This document shows, piece after piece, positions 16,864-23,290 of a DNA stretch of 64,000 nucleotides. The position numbers were made by a program, and so were the translations under genes. The stretch is from Ardenticatenaceae bacterium. GTDB lineage: Bacteria; Chloroflexota; Anaerolineae; Promineifilales; Promineifilaceae. The notes under the pieces are model-generated. The model had not been told where the DNA came from. It worked only from the letters and a program-made list of their open reading frames with translations, and ran no database searches. Within the stretch, counting starts at the first letter, position 1. Each line of letters starts with the position of its first letter. The stretch is from contig WYBM01000059.1 of assembly GCA_011525915.1 (NCBI GenBank), positions 45,359 through 109,358 on the forward strand, written 5' to 3'.

Positions 16864-18645
16864 ATGATGCTAAAAACACACAGTTGTGGTGAATTACGTC
16901 TGGAACACATAGGGAAAGTTGTTACGCTGGCGGGCTGGGTCAACCGGCGGCGTGACATGGGTGGTGTTATTTTTATTGATCTGCGTGATCGGGGAGGCAA
17001 ATGTCAGGTGGTCATTAATGCTGGCCGATCTGAGGCTGGCTTTAAGATAGCTGAACAAATTCGCAGTGAATATGTCATACAAATCATAGGCGAGGTATCA
17101 CAGCGCCCCGCCGGGCAGGAGAATAATAACCTGCCCACCGGTGATATTGAGGTGTTGGCCAATGAGGTGGTGGTGCTCAATCCGGCCAAAACGCCGCCTT
17201 TCTTGATTGACCGCGACGAAAACGTAGATGAGAGCCTGCGCCTGAAATACCGTTACCTGGATTTGCGCCGTGAACGAATGCAGCGTAACCTTACCATCCG
17301 CCATAAAGCCATTAAATTCATTCGTGACTTTCTAGATGAGCGGGCTTTTCTGGAAGTGGAAACGCCTATTCTTTTTAAGAGTACACCAGAAGGGGCGCGT
17401 GACTATTTGGTGCCCAGCCGGGTGCATCCGGGCAAGTTTTATGCCCTGCCGCAAAGTCCGCAGCAGCTTAAGCAGCTGCTCATGGTGGCGGGGTATGAGC
17501 GCTATTTCCAGATCGCCCGCTGTTTCCGTGATGAAGATTTGCGCGCCGACCGCCAGCCAGAATTTACCCAACTGGACATGGAAATGAGTTTTGTTAGCCG
17601 CGATGACGTGCTGGACCTGATTGAAGCGTTAATGGTGGGCATGGTGCGGCACACCAGCCTGGTGCCGTTGGCCTATGACACCTTCCCACGTCTGAGTTAC
17701 CATGAAGCCATGAACCGCTTTGGCACTGACCGCCCCGATGTGCGTTTTGGCCTGGAACTGACTGACATCAGTGATATTGTGGCTGATAGTGCGTTCCGAG
17801 TGTTTGCGGAGAACGTAGCCGCCGGTAAGCCGGTCAAAGCGATTTGTGCCCCTGGCTGCGGTGAGTACAGCCGTAAGCAGATAACAGACCTGGAAGATCT
17901 AGCCAAAAGTGCTGGCGCCAAGGCGCTGGCCTGGTTAGCCATTCACCCGGAAACAGGTGAAATTCGTGGGCCGATCGCCAAATTCTTCACGGTTGAGCAG
18001 TTGATCACCATTACTGAACGGATGGAGGCTGGCCCCGGTGACCTGATTCTTATTTCTAGTGATGAGAAGCCCATTGTGCATGCCGTTCTAAGTGAACTGC
18101 GGGAGGAGATGGGGTATCGTTTGGGATATAAGGACAAAAAGGAACTGGCCTTTTGTTGGGTGATAGATTTTCCTTTGTTTGAAGAGCAGATGGAAGATGG
18201 GCATTACGCACCCAGCCATCATATGTTCACAGCCCCCAAACGGGAACATATCCCCCTCTTAGACACTGACCCCGGCCAGGTATTAAGCGAACAATACGAT
18301 CTGGTGTGTAATGGTTTTGAGGTGGCCGGGGGTAGCATTCGTATCCACGAACGGCCGTTGCAGCGCAAAATTATGGAGCTCATCGGCTTTTCCTGGCAAG
18401 AAGCAGAGTCACAGTTTGGTCATATGCTGGAAGCGTTTGAATATGGGGCACCGCCACACGGGGGGATTGCCCCTGGTATTGACCGGCTGGTGGCCTTGAT
18501 GTGCGGTGAACCTAATATACGCGAGGTGATGGCCTTCCCCAAGACGGCCCAGGCCACAGACTTGATGTCTGACACTCCGTCAGAAGTGGTGCCAAAGCAG
18601 TTGGCGGAACTGCACATTGCCCTGGCCATGAAGGAAAAAGCATAA
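16864..18645 (+). CDS. aspS: Aspartate-tRNA ligase (bacterial type)
   Basis: The 593-residue class II synthetase charges tRNA-Asp, and possibly also tRNA-Asn if this is the non-discriminating form. It has an N-terminal OB-fold anticodon domain (VTLAGWVNRRRDMGG), motif 2 (FRDEDLRADRQPEFTQLD), a bacterial GAD insertion (about 290-410) and motif 3 (GIAPGIDRLV). The start ATG 16864 has a gggaag ribosome site and matches the family N-terminus; the frame open from 16744 adds an unrelated leader. The stop overlaps the next start by one base (TAATG). Which form it is cannot be settled here, since asnS and gatCAB are outside the window. Confidence 0.96.
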   Translation: MMLKTHSCGELRLEHIGKVVTLAGWVNRRRDMGGVIFIDLRDRGGKCQVVINAGRSEAGFKIAEQIRSEYVIQIIGEVSQRPAGQENNNLPTGDIEVLANEVVVLNPAKTPPFLIDRDENVDESLRLKYRYLDLRRERMQRNLTIRHKAIKFIRDFLDERAFLEVETPILFKSTPEGARDYLVPSRVHPGKFYALPQSPQQLKQLLMVAGYERYFQIARCFRDEDLRADRQPEFTQLDMEMSFVSRDDVLDLIEALMVGMVRHTSLVPLAYDTFPRLSYHEAMNRFGTDRPDVRFGLELTDISDIVADSAFRVFAENVAAGKPVKAICAPGCGEYSRKQITDLEDLAKSAGAKALAWLAIHPETGEIRGPIAKFFTVEQLITITERMEAGPGDLILISSDEKPIVHAVLSELREEMGYRLGYKDKKELAFCWVIDFPLFEEQMEDGHYAPSHHMFTAPKREHIPLLDTDPGQVLSEQYDLVCNGFEVAGGSIRIHERPLQRKIMELIGFSWQEAESQFGHMLEAFEYGAPPHGGIAPGIDRLVALMCGEPNIREVMAFPKTAQATDLMSDTPSEVVPKQLAELHIALAMKEKA

Positions 18646-19358
18646 TGTTTTACAAGTTTAATAGACGGATCATGGTGGTCATGAGCAGTTGGTTGCTCAC
18701 GGCCGTGGCCTTGCTGGCCTTTTTTGCCCTGTTAAGACAGCCGGCACAAGCGGCCACGTATGTGGCCCCCAGTCATTGGGCCACCGTGCGTGGCCCTCTG
18801 ACACCAACGGTTTACCTGCCCCTGGTGATGACTCCCCCGGAAACCTGTTACTATGTAGAAACAGATGATGCCGTGGTCATTGAGATGGAGTCTATTCCGG
18901 TAGTGGAAGCGTGGGTACTGGACACCAGTTTCCCTGGTTACACAGGTAATGGTTATTATGTCTGGACTGGTCCTCAATATTGGGATATCAGCCAGGCAGG
19001 GCACGGCATTCTGTCTTACCCCATTAGCCTTACCAAATCGGCCACATACCGCCTGAACATTCGTAATACCCATACCGGAGACCCCACATTGTCTAATGAC
19101 ATCTGGGTGCGCCTGGATGATGGGCCGTGGACAAAAGCCTTTTCACACATCACAAACCAATGGAATTACTTCCTTCAGTTTGATTTTCAGAACGGCCAGC
19201 CACATGATTGGGTGGACTTCCCCAATCTACAGCCTGGTTTGCATGTGTTAGATATATCGGCACGCTCATCTGGTTTCTGGTTGGATCGCCTGGTCTTCTC
19301 CGCTAATGGCATGGGGCAGTTGGATGACTGGCCAGAATCGCCTTGCCTGGTGCCATAA
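18645..19358 (+). CDS. Exported protein with YLPLV motif and a lectin-like C-terminal domain
   Basis: The 237-residue protein has a signal or anchor segment (about residues 8-31, ending QAAT). TVYLPLVM follows at about 51-58, then a domain of roughly 170 residues with YRLNIRNTHTGD, DIWVRLDDGPW and GLHVLDISARSSGFWLDRLVF. The last pattern is typical of galactose-binding-like beta-sandwiches attached to surface proteins. ATG 18645 overlaps the aspS stop and has aaggaa about 9 bases upstream, so the two genes are translationally coupled. This is an odd pairing of a housekeeping enzyme with a surface protein. Function is unknown. Confidence 0.75.
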   Translation: MFYKFNRRIMVVMSSWLLTAVALLAFFALLRQPAQAATYVAPSHWATVRGPLTPTVYLPLVMTPPETCYYVETDDAVVIEMESIPVVEAWVLDTSFPGYTGNGYYVWTGPQYWDISQAGHGILSYPISLTKSATYRLNIRNTHTGDPTLSNDIWVRLDDGPWTKAFSHITNQWNYFLQFDFQNGQPHDWVDFPNLQPGLHVLDISARSSGFWLDRLVFSANGMGQLDDWPESPCLVP

Positions 19359-19449
19359 TTGAGGTAGGGCGATGGGTAAACGGGAAAGTGAACATGCGCC
19401 GTACTTCGCCTGCTGTTGAAAGTTCTCATGATGACCTCACATAAGCCAG

Positions 19450-19478
19450 TTGACATTCATGACGCACTGTGTTATATT
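19450..19478 (+). promoter_or_regulatory. Strong sigma-70-type promoter of the phasin gene
   Basis: TTGACA (19450-19455) and TATATT (19473-19478) are separated by 17 bases. The start ATG 19559 is 80 bases downstream. The spacer contains one copy of the atgacgcactg motif that also occurs at the phaR promoter. Confidence 0.8.
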
Positions 19479-19501
19479 TTACTTATGATGCACTGCGTCA
19501 T
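19459..19501. promoter_or_regulatory. Two operator-like near-palindromes (putative PhaR boxes)
   Basis: The motif TGAYGCAcTG occurs at 19460-19469, within the -35/-10 spacer, and at 19486-19500, just after the -10. The second copy, TGATGCA-C-TGCGTCA, is a palindrome with one mismatch. The two copies are 26 bases apart. A third copy overlaps the start region of the phaR promoter. Their placement over the promoter fits repression by the PhaR encoded at 20602. Confidence 0.6.
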
Positions 19502-19558
19502 ACAACGGATATAAAACTTTCCCCTGTAAAAAGGGCACAACATAACTGGAGGCAAATC

Positions 19559-19969
19559 ATGACTGAAGCAATTGAATTCACCGACGTGGAAGAAAAGAAC
19601 AACATCATTTTAGAAAGCGCTCGTAAGGCATACCTGGTTGGCTTGGGCACAGCGGCGTATACCGTTTCCTTTACCACCGACACCGTGAAAAATGCCCGTA
19701 CAAACGTGAATGACCTTTCCACCAAACTGCTGGAGCGGGGTGAAAAGACAGAGAAGAAAACCCGCGAGGCTGTCAGCAAACAAACAGACGCTCGCCAGAA
19801 GAGCATGCGCAACACACAAAAACGAGTGGAAAAGGAAGTTGGAAAACGCATAGAGGCGTTGCTGCATGCGGTAAACATTCCCTCCAAAAATGACATCAAC
19901 AGCCTGAGCAACAAAGTTACCAAGTTGAACAAGAAAGTGGAAGAGTTAAGCAAATCTTCTGCGCAGTAA
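19559..19969 (+). CDS. Phasin-family PHA granule-associated protein
   Basis: This small protein of 136 residues is rich in Lys, Glu, Thr and Asn. A short hydrophobic stretch (AYLVGLGTAAYTVSF, about 23-37) is followed by a long charged helix and a C-terminal zipper containing VNIPSKNDINSLSNKV and LNKKVEEL. This is the layout of PhaF/PhaI-type phasins, which coat polyhydroxyalkanoate granules. ATG 19559 has the ribosome site ggagg 8 bases upstream. It has its own promoter and terminator, so it can be expressed alone at high level. No PHA synthase gene is in the window. Confidence 0.78.
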   Translation: MTEAIEFTDVEEKNNIILESARKAYLVGLGTAAYTVSFTTDTVKNARTNVNDLSTKLLERGEKTEKKTREAVSKQTDARQKSMRNTQKRVEKEVGKRIEALLHAVNIPSKNDINSLSNKVTKLNKKVEELSKSSAQ

Positions 19970-19995
19970 ATAATAGGTAGTGCACAGAATGGTTA

Positions 19996-20027
19996 AAGGG
20001 CAGACTTGAAGGTCTGCCCTTTTTTTT
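19996..20027 (+). terminator. Intrinsic terminator behind the phasin gene
   Basis: A 10-bp perfect stem (aagggcagac / gtctgccctt) with a 6-base loop runs into a T run at 20020-20027. It lies 26 bases behind the phasin stop. Confidence 0.9.
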
Positions 20028-20115
20028 GTATAACCAGGGTCAGTATGGTTGGCATTCTGAAAAAAGCCTGTGTTTTAGCCTTATAGGTGATCACCGGTTA
20101 CAAAGGACGCTGGTA

Positions 20116-20523
20116 ATGGATAAAGATGTTATTATGGTTGATGAAGAGGTGGTTGAGGAACATACGGCCGTGTCCCCTGGCCGAACCTCTCGCCGTCTGG
20201 TAATGGCTGGCCTTGGCATGGCTGTGATGATAGGGAGTGAAATGAGGTCGGCTGTTCATTGGCTTATGGAACAGGGAGAGGCGGGAGCTAAAGGCGGCCG
20301 TCATACACGGCCGTGGCCCCCGCGCCCCCCTACGGGCCGGCTGCAAAAACCAGTGGACGCCCTTCGTACCCGGCTGAACATCCCTGCCAAAGCAGATGTA
20401 GACGCCCTTAACCAGCAAGTAGCAGCCTTGCTAGAAAAGATAGACAGGTTACAGCAGCAGGAACAGCGTTCCCGGCCAGAAAAAGGGGGCTCCCTGTCAG
20501 CGGCTGAGTCAGACAAAATGTAA
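20116..20523 (+). CDS. Second phasin-like protein with a PhaR/phasin-type zipper
   Basis: This 135-residue protein has an acidic N-terminus, a hydrophobic helix (about 34-52, LVMAGLGMAVMIGSE), a basic Pro/Arg-rich linker and a C-terminal coiled coil. The coiled coil contains LNIPAKADVDALNQQV and LLEKIDRL. That tail is nearly the same pattern as in the upstream phasin and in PhaR, which suggests hetero-oligomers on granules. The start ATG 20116 lacks a strong ribosome site, and the frame open from 20026 overlaps the terminator, so it is unlikely. The domain order (hydrophobic part, basic part, zipper) recalls PhaF proteins that link granules to DNA, but that function is inferred. Confidence 0.6.
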   Translation: MDKDVIMVDEEVVEEHTAVSPGRTSRRLVMAGLGMAVMIGSEMRSAVHWLMEQGEAGAKGGRHTRPWPPRPPTGRLQKPVDALRTRLNIPAKADVDALNQQVAALLEKIDRLQQQEQRSRPEKGGSLSAAESDKM

Positions 20524-20539
20524 ATTCACGCTATCTGTT

Positions 20540-20588
20540 TTGCAACAATACCAAAGCCGCTTATAATCCCTATGACGCACTGAATCAT
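20540..20588 (+). promoter_or_regulatory. phaR promoter with an overlapping operator-like site
   Basis: TTGCAA (20540-20545) and TATAAT (20562-20567) are 16 bases apart. The motif atgacgcactg recurs at 20572-20582, at the expected transcription start, and continues as a weak palindrome to 20588. The same 11-mer lies in the phasin promoter at 19459. This arrangement fits autoregulation of phaR. Confidence 0.65.
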
Positions 20589-20601
20589 AAAGGAACAGGC
20601 A

Positions 20602-21192
20602 ATGCGCGTTATTAAACGCTATCCCAACCGCAAACTCTACGATACAGAAGAAAAAAAATACGTTACCCTGGAGGGTATTGCTGACCTAATTCGCAAAAGT
20701 GAAGAAGTACAGGTCGTTGATCACACTACGGATGAAGATTTGACGGCCGTGACCCTTTCCCAGATTATCTTCGAACAAGAAAAACGCAGTGGAGGCTTTT
20801 TGCCGCAGTCTGTTCTGGCCGGGCTGGTGCAGGCCGGCGGCGACACCATGAATACACTTCGTCGCAGCCTCAGCACCCCCTTGGGTTTGCTGCATCAGGT
20901 AGATGAAGAAATAGAAAAGCGCATACAAACACTAGTTAGTCGCGGTGAATTAGCAAAAGAAGATGCGTCACGTCTGCGTGACAAACTCCTTGCGCTGGGC
21001 TCAGAAGTGAGTGAGACCGCTTCATTACCAGGCCAACAGCTTGGTCGTTTATTCAGCAGCCGTGGTGTTCCTTCTCGTGATGAGGTGGAACAACTTACCA
21101 ACCAGATTGAAGAACTGTCGTCCCGAATTGACAGCCTGATTGGAGAAAGCGAGAAACCTCACCCCACAGATTCCTCTGAACCCGCTGCATGA
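20602..21192 (+). CDS. phaR: Polyhydroxyalkanoate synthesis repressor PhaR
   Basis: The 196-residue protein opens with the PHB/PHA accumulation regulator DNA-binding domain: VIKRYPNRKLYDTEEKKYV, LEGIADLIRK, VVDHTTDEDLTAVTLSQII. It ends in a coiled coil with RGVPSRDEVEQLTNQI and LSSRIDSL, like the phasins next to it. PhaR proteins repress phasin genes until they are drawn onto growing PHA granules. ATG 20602 has an aaggaacag ribosome site. The gene shares ATGA with the next one. PhaR is best known from Proteobacteria, so a copy in this background with its own operators is of interest. Confidence 0.9.
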   Translation: MRVIKRYPNRKLYDTEEKKYVTLEGIADLIRKSEEVQVVDHTTDEDLTAVTLSQIIFEQEKRSGGFLPQSVLAGLVQAGGDTMNTLRRSLSTPLGLLHQVDEEIEKRIQTLVSRGELAKEDASRLRDKLLALGSEVSETASLPGQQLGRLFSSRGVPSRDEVEQLTNQIEELSSRIDSLIGESEKPHPTDSSEPAA

Positions 21193-21746
21193 TACAGATC
21201 ACCGGCTCAATTCAACGTACCTTTATTTTTCCGGCACCTGCCGCTGAAACCCTCACATTTTTCAGTGAGCTGGTTCGGGTTGCCCAATTTATGCCCCACA
21301 TCAGCCTGGTTCATACATATGCGCCCGATCAGATTCGGGTGCTGTATGAGTCCGTAGAATTGGGTTCGTACACCATCCGCATCTACACCGATCTGGAAGG
21401 TAAAATAGATGGAAAGGCCCAGACCATATCTGTGTACCCCGTCAAAATCCCTACGGCCACACCTATTGAGACTACCTGCACCATGAGGGAAACGGTGGGG
21501 TATGGCTTGTTTGCTATCGATGCGCAGCTGTTTGAGTTGGATGAGCAGACACGCATTGAAGCCACCCTTCGCCTGGAAGCCAGGTTAGAACAACCGCGCG
21601 GCATGAACCTGATGCCTAAACGAGTTATCAACCGCATTGCCAAAGGTATTACAGATCACCGCATGCGTGAAATGGCCGATGGGTTTATCAAAACCTCATT
21701 GGCGGCTTATGCCGACTATCAGCCCACCTGCCAGCCGGCGGACTGA
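21189..21746 (+). CDS. SRPBCC/DUF1997-like protein coupled to phaR
   Basis: The 185-residue protein has no signal peptide. Its pattern (FIFPAPAAETLTFFSELVRVAQFMPHISLV at the start, a central beta-rich part, and a long C-terminal helix with ITDHRMREMADGFIKTSLAAYAD) fits the START/SRPBCC fold, especially the DUF1997 group, which has a hydrophobic ligand cavity. The start overlaps the phaR stop (ATGA). A lipid-binding role linked to granule or membrane lipid metabolism is possible, but this is inference from position. Confidence 0.6.
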   Translation: MIQITGSIQRTFIFPAPAAETLTFFSELVRVAQFMPHISLVHTYAPDQIRVLYESVELGSYTIRIYTDLEGKIDGKAQTISVYPVKIPTATPIETTCTMRETVGYGLFAIDAQLFELDEQTRIEATLRLEARLEQPRGMNLMPKRVINRIAKGITDHRMREMADGFIKTSLAAYADYQPTCQPAD

Positions 21747-21802
21747 CCCCATCTTGACGACCATCTGGAGCGTGTACCCTTGACCGGCTGCAAATAACGG
21801 CT

Positions 21803-21868
21803 TGTGATCTGGCGGCCTCTTCCAACTGATCACACTTGTTTGACACCGTGACACAGTTTGGGTAAAAC
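21803..21868 (+). promoter_or_regulatory. Candidate promoter and upstream inverted repeat of the cox cluster
   Basis: TTGACA (21840-21845), a 17-base spacer and TAAAAC (21863-21868) form a fair promoter 84 bases ahead of coxG. Just upstream, tgtgatc (21803-21809) and gatcaca (21828-21834) make a 7-bp inverted repeat that could bind an activator. The half-sites resemble Crp/Fnr sites, but their spacing is too wide for a standard one. Confidence 0.45.
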
Positions 21869-21951
21869 ATGTACAATTGACGCATATAAAATTTTAGCAA
21901 TTCCTCGCACAACTCAGAATAAATAAACACCCAATCCCTAAGGAGAGATGC

Positions 21952-22626
21952 ATGAAAATTAACGGCTCCCATCCTTTTGCCGCTCCGCAAGATGTTATCT
22001 GGCCAATGCTGCTTGACCCCCACATTCTGGCGAATGTTATGCCTGGCTGCGAAACCCTTGAGCAGGTGGCTGAGCATGAGTACCAGGGACTTCTCAAAAT
22101 CAAAGTGGGCCCGGTCCAGGGAAACTTTAACGGTACCGTTGTCCTTTCAGATATTCAGGCGCCAGAAGGCTACACCATTGCCGTAGACGGTAAAGGCGCA
22201 CCAGGGTTTGTCAAGGGCCACGGCCGTCTGCGCTTGGAACCCCATGGCGATAACACCATCCTCCACTATGAAGGCGACGCCCAGGTTGGTGGGCGGTTAG
22301 CCAGTGTCGGTCAGCGCCTGTTGGACAGCTCCGCCAACGCTATTATTCGCCAAAGCCTGGAAGGGTTGGAAGCTCAGGTAGCCGGACGCATGAATGGCGG
22401 CGACGCCATGGCCGTTGCCGCCACCGCTCCACCGCCACCTTCCCAAACCGAATTTGCCCTCGGCGTGGCCAAGCATATGGTTGAGGAGATGCTGGCTGAA
22501 GAAAACCAGGAAGACCTTATCCGCAAAGCCCTTATTGCCGGTGGTATTCTGTTGGCCCTCTACCTCCTGGTAGAATGGTTTGCCGGTCGCATTGCTGCCA
22601 AAACTGCCAGACGCATCCGCAAATAA
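21952..22626 (+). CDS. coxG: CoxG-like SRPBCC protein with a C-terminal membrane anchor
   Basis: The 224-residue protein has an N-terminal CoxG/SRPBCC domain (about 1-145: MKINGSHPFAAPQDVIWPML, VMPGCETLE, GNFNGTVVL, GKGAPGFVKG, VGGRLASVGQRLL). A Pro/Ala linker leads to a C-terminal membrane helix (about 190-207) and a basic tail. In Oligotropha, CoxG recruits the CO dehydrogenase to the membrane; the anchor seen here fits that role. The start has aaggagag 7-8 bases upstream. It is the first gene of the cluster, with about 180 bases before coxS. Confidence 0.85.
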   Translation: MKINGSHPFAAPQDVIWPMLLDPHILANVMPGCETLEQVAEHEYQGLLKIKVGPVQGNFNGTVVLSDIQAPEGYTIAVDGKGAPGFVKGHGRLRLEPHGDNTILHYEGDAQVGGRLASVGQRLLDSSANAIIRQSLEGLEAQVAGRMNGGDAMAVAATAPPPPSQTEFALGVAKHMVEEMLAEENQEDLIRKALIAGGILLALYLLVEWFAGRIAAKTARRIRK

Positions 22627-22685
22627 TATGCATATGGCGGGCAGTGGCCAGCCTTGCTCGCCACTGCCTGTCACTTTTTGATTAC

Positions 22686-22713
22686 TTGCAGCTGGCCCAG
22701 AGCCAGCTTGCAA
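22686..22713 (+). other. Stem-loop in the coxG-coxS gap
   Basis: The arms ttgcagctggc (22686-22696) and gccagcttgcaa (22702-22713) pair with one bulged base and a 5-base loop. There is no T run. It lies between coxG and coxS and could set different message levels for anchor and enzyme. Confidence 0.4.
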
Positions 22714-22807
22714 ACAAAGGAGGTGACGTTCACCTTAAAACCCAACCCAACACCCCCCACTTATTTTTAATCCGTTTGTTCACAATCAGGAAAGGAGGCG
22801 GTAAAAC

Positions 22808-23290
22808 ATGAAGATCAATGTTACTGTCAATGGCACAGCCTATGAGCGTGATGTCGAGCCGCGCTTGTTACTCGTGGACTTCATCCGCAATGTGCTGAGC
22901 CTGACAGGTACTAATGTTGGCTGTGACACCAGCCAATGTGGTGCCTGTACAATTCATATGAACGATACGGCCGTGAAGTCATGTACAATCCTCGCCGTCC
23001 AGGCCGATGGCGCTGCCATCACTACCATCGAAGGCCTGGCCCAAAACGGCAGCGGGCAAGGTACTCTGCACCCCATGCAGCAAGCCTTTTGGGACAAACA
23101 TGGCTTGCAGTGCGGCTTCTGCACCCCCGGCATGATCATGGCTGCCAGTAAACTTGTGGAAAGCAATCCTCACATCACAGATGAAGAAATCCGTCACGGG
23201 CTGGAAGGTAATATCTGTCGCTGCACCGGTTATGAAAATATTGTCCGGGCCGTAAAAGCCGGCGCGCAAGCCATGGCAGGAGGTGACTGA
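22808..23290 (+). CDS. coxS: CO dehydrogenase/xanthine-oxidase family small subunit, two [2Fe-2S] clusters
   Basis: The 160-residue iron-sulfur subunit has the plant-ferredoxin-type cluster motif GCDTSQCGACTIHM and the second, helical cluster domain with CGFCTPGMIM and NICRCTGYENI. It carries electrons from the molybdenum centre of the large subunit to FAD in the medium subunit. ATG 22808 follows ggaggcgg about 8 bases upstream. The stop overlaps the coxL start (TGATG). Confidence 0.95.
   Translation: MKINVTVNGTAYERDVEPRLLLVDFIRNVLSLTGTNVGCDTSQCGACTIHMNDTAVKSCTILAVQADGAAITTIEGLAQNGSGQGTLHPMQQAFWDKHGLQCGFCTPGMIMAASKLVESNPHITDEEIRHGLEGNICRCTGYENIVRAVKAGAQAMAGGD

Noticed and set aside
21803..21834. 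Crp-type binding site ahead of coxG
   Set aside because: The half-sites TGTGA and TCACA are present, but the spacing is far wider than the normal six bases, so it is kept only as an inverted repeat.
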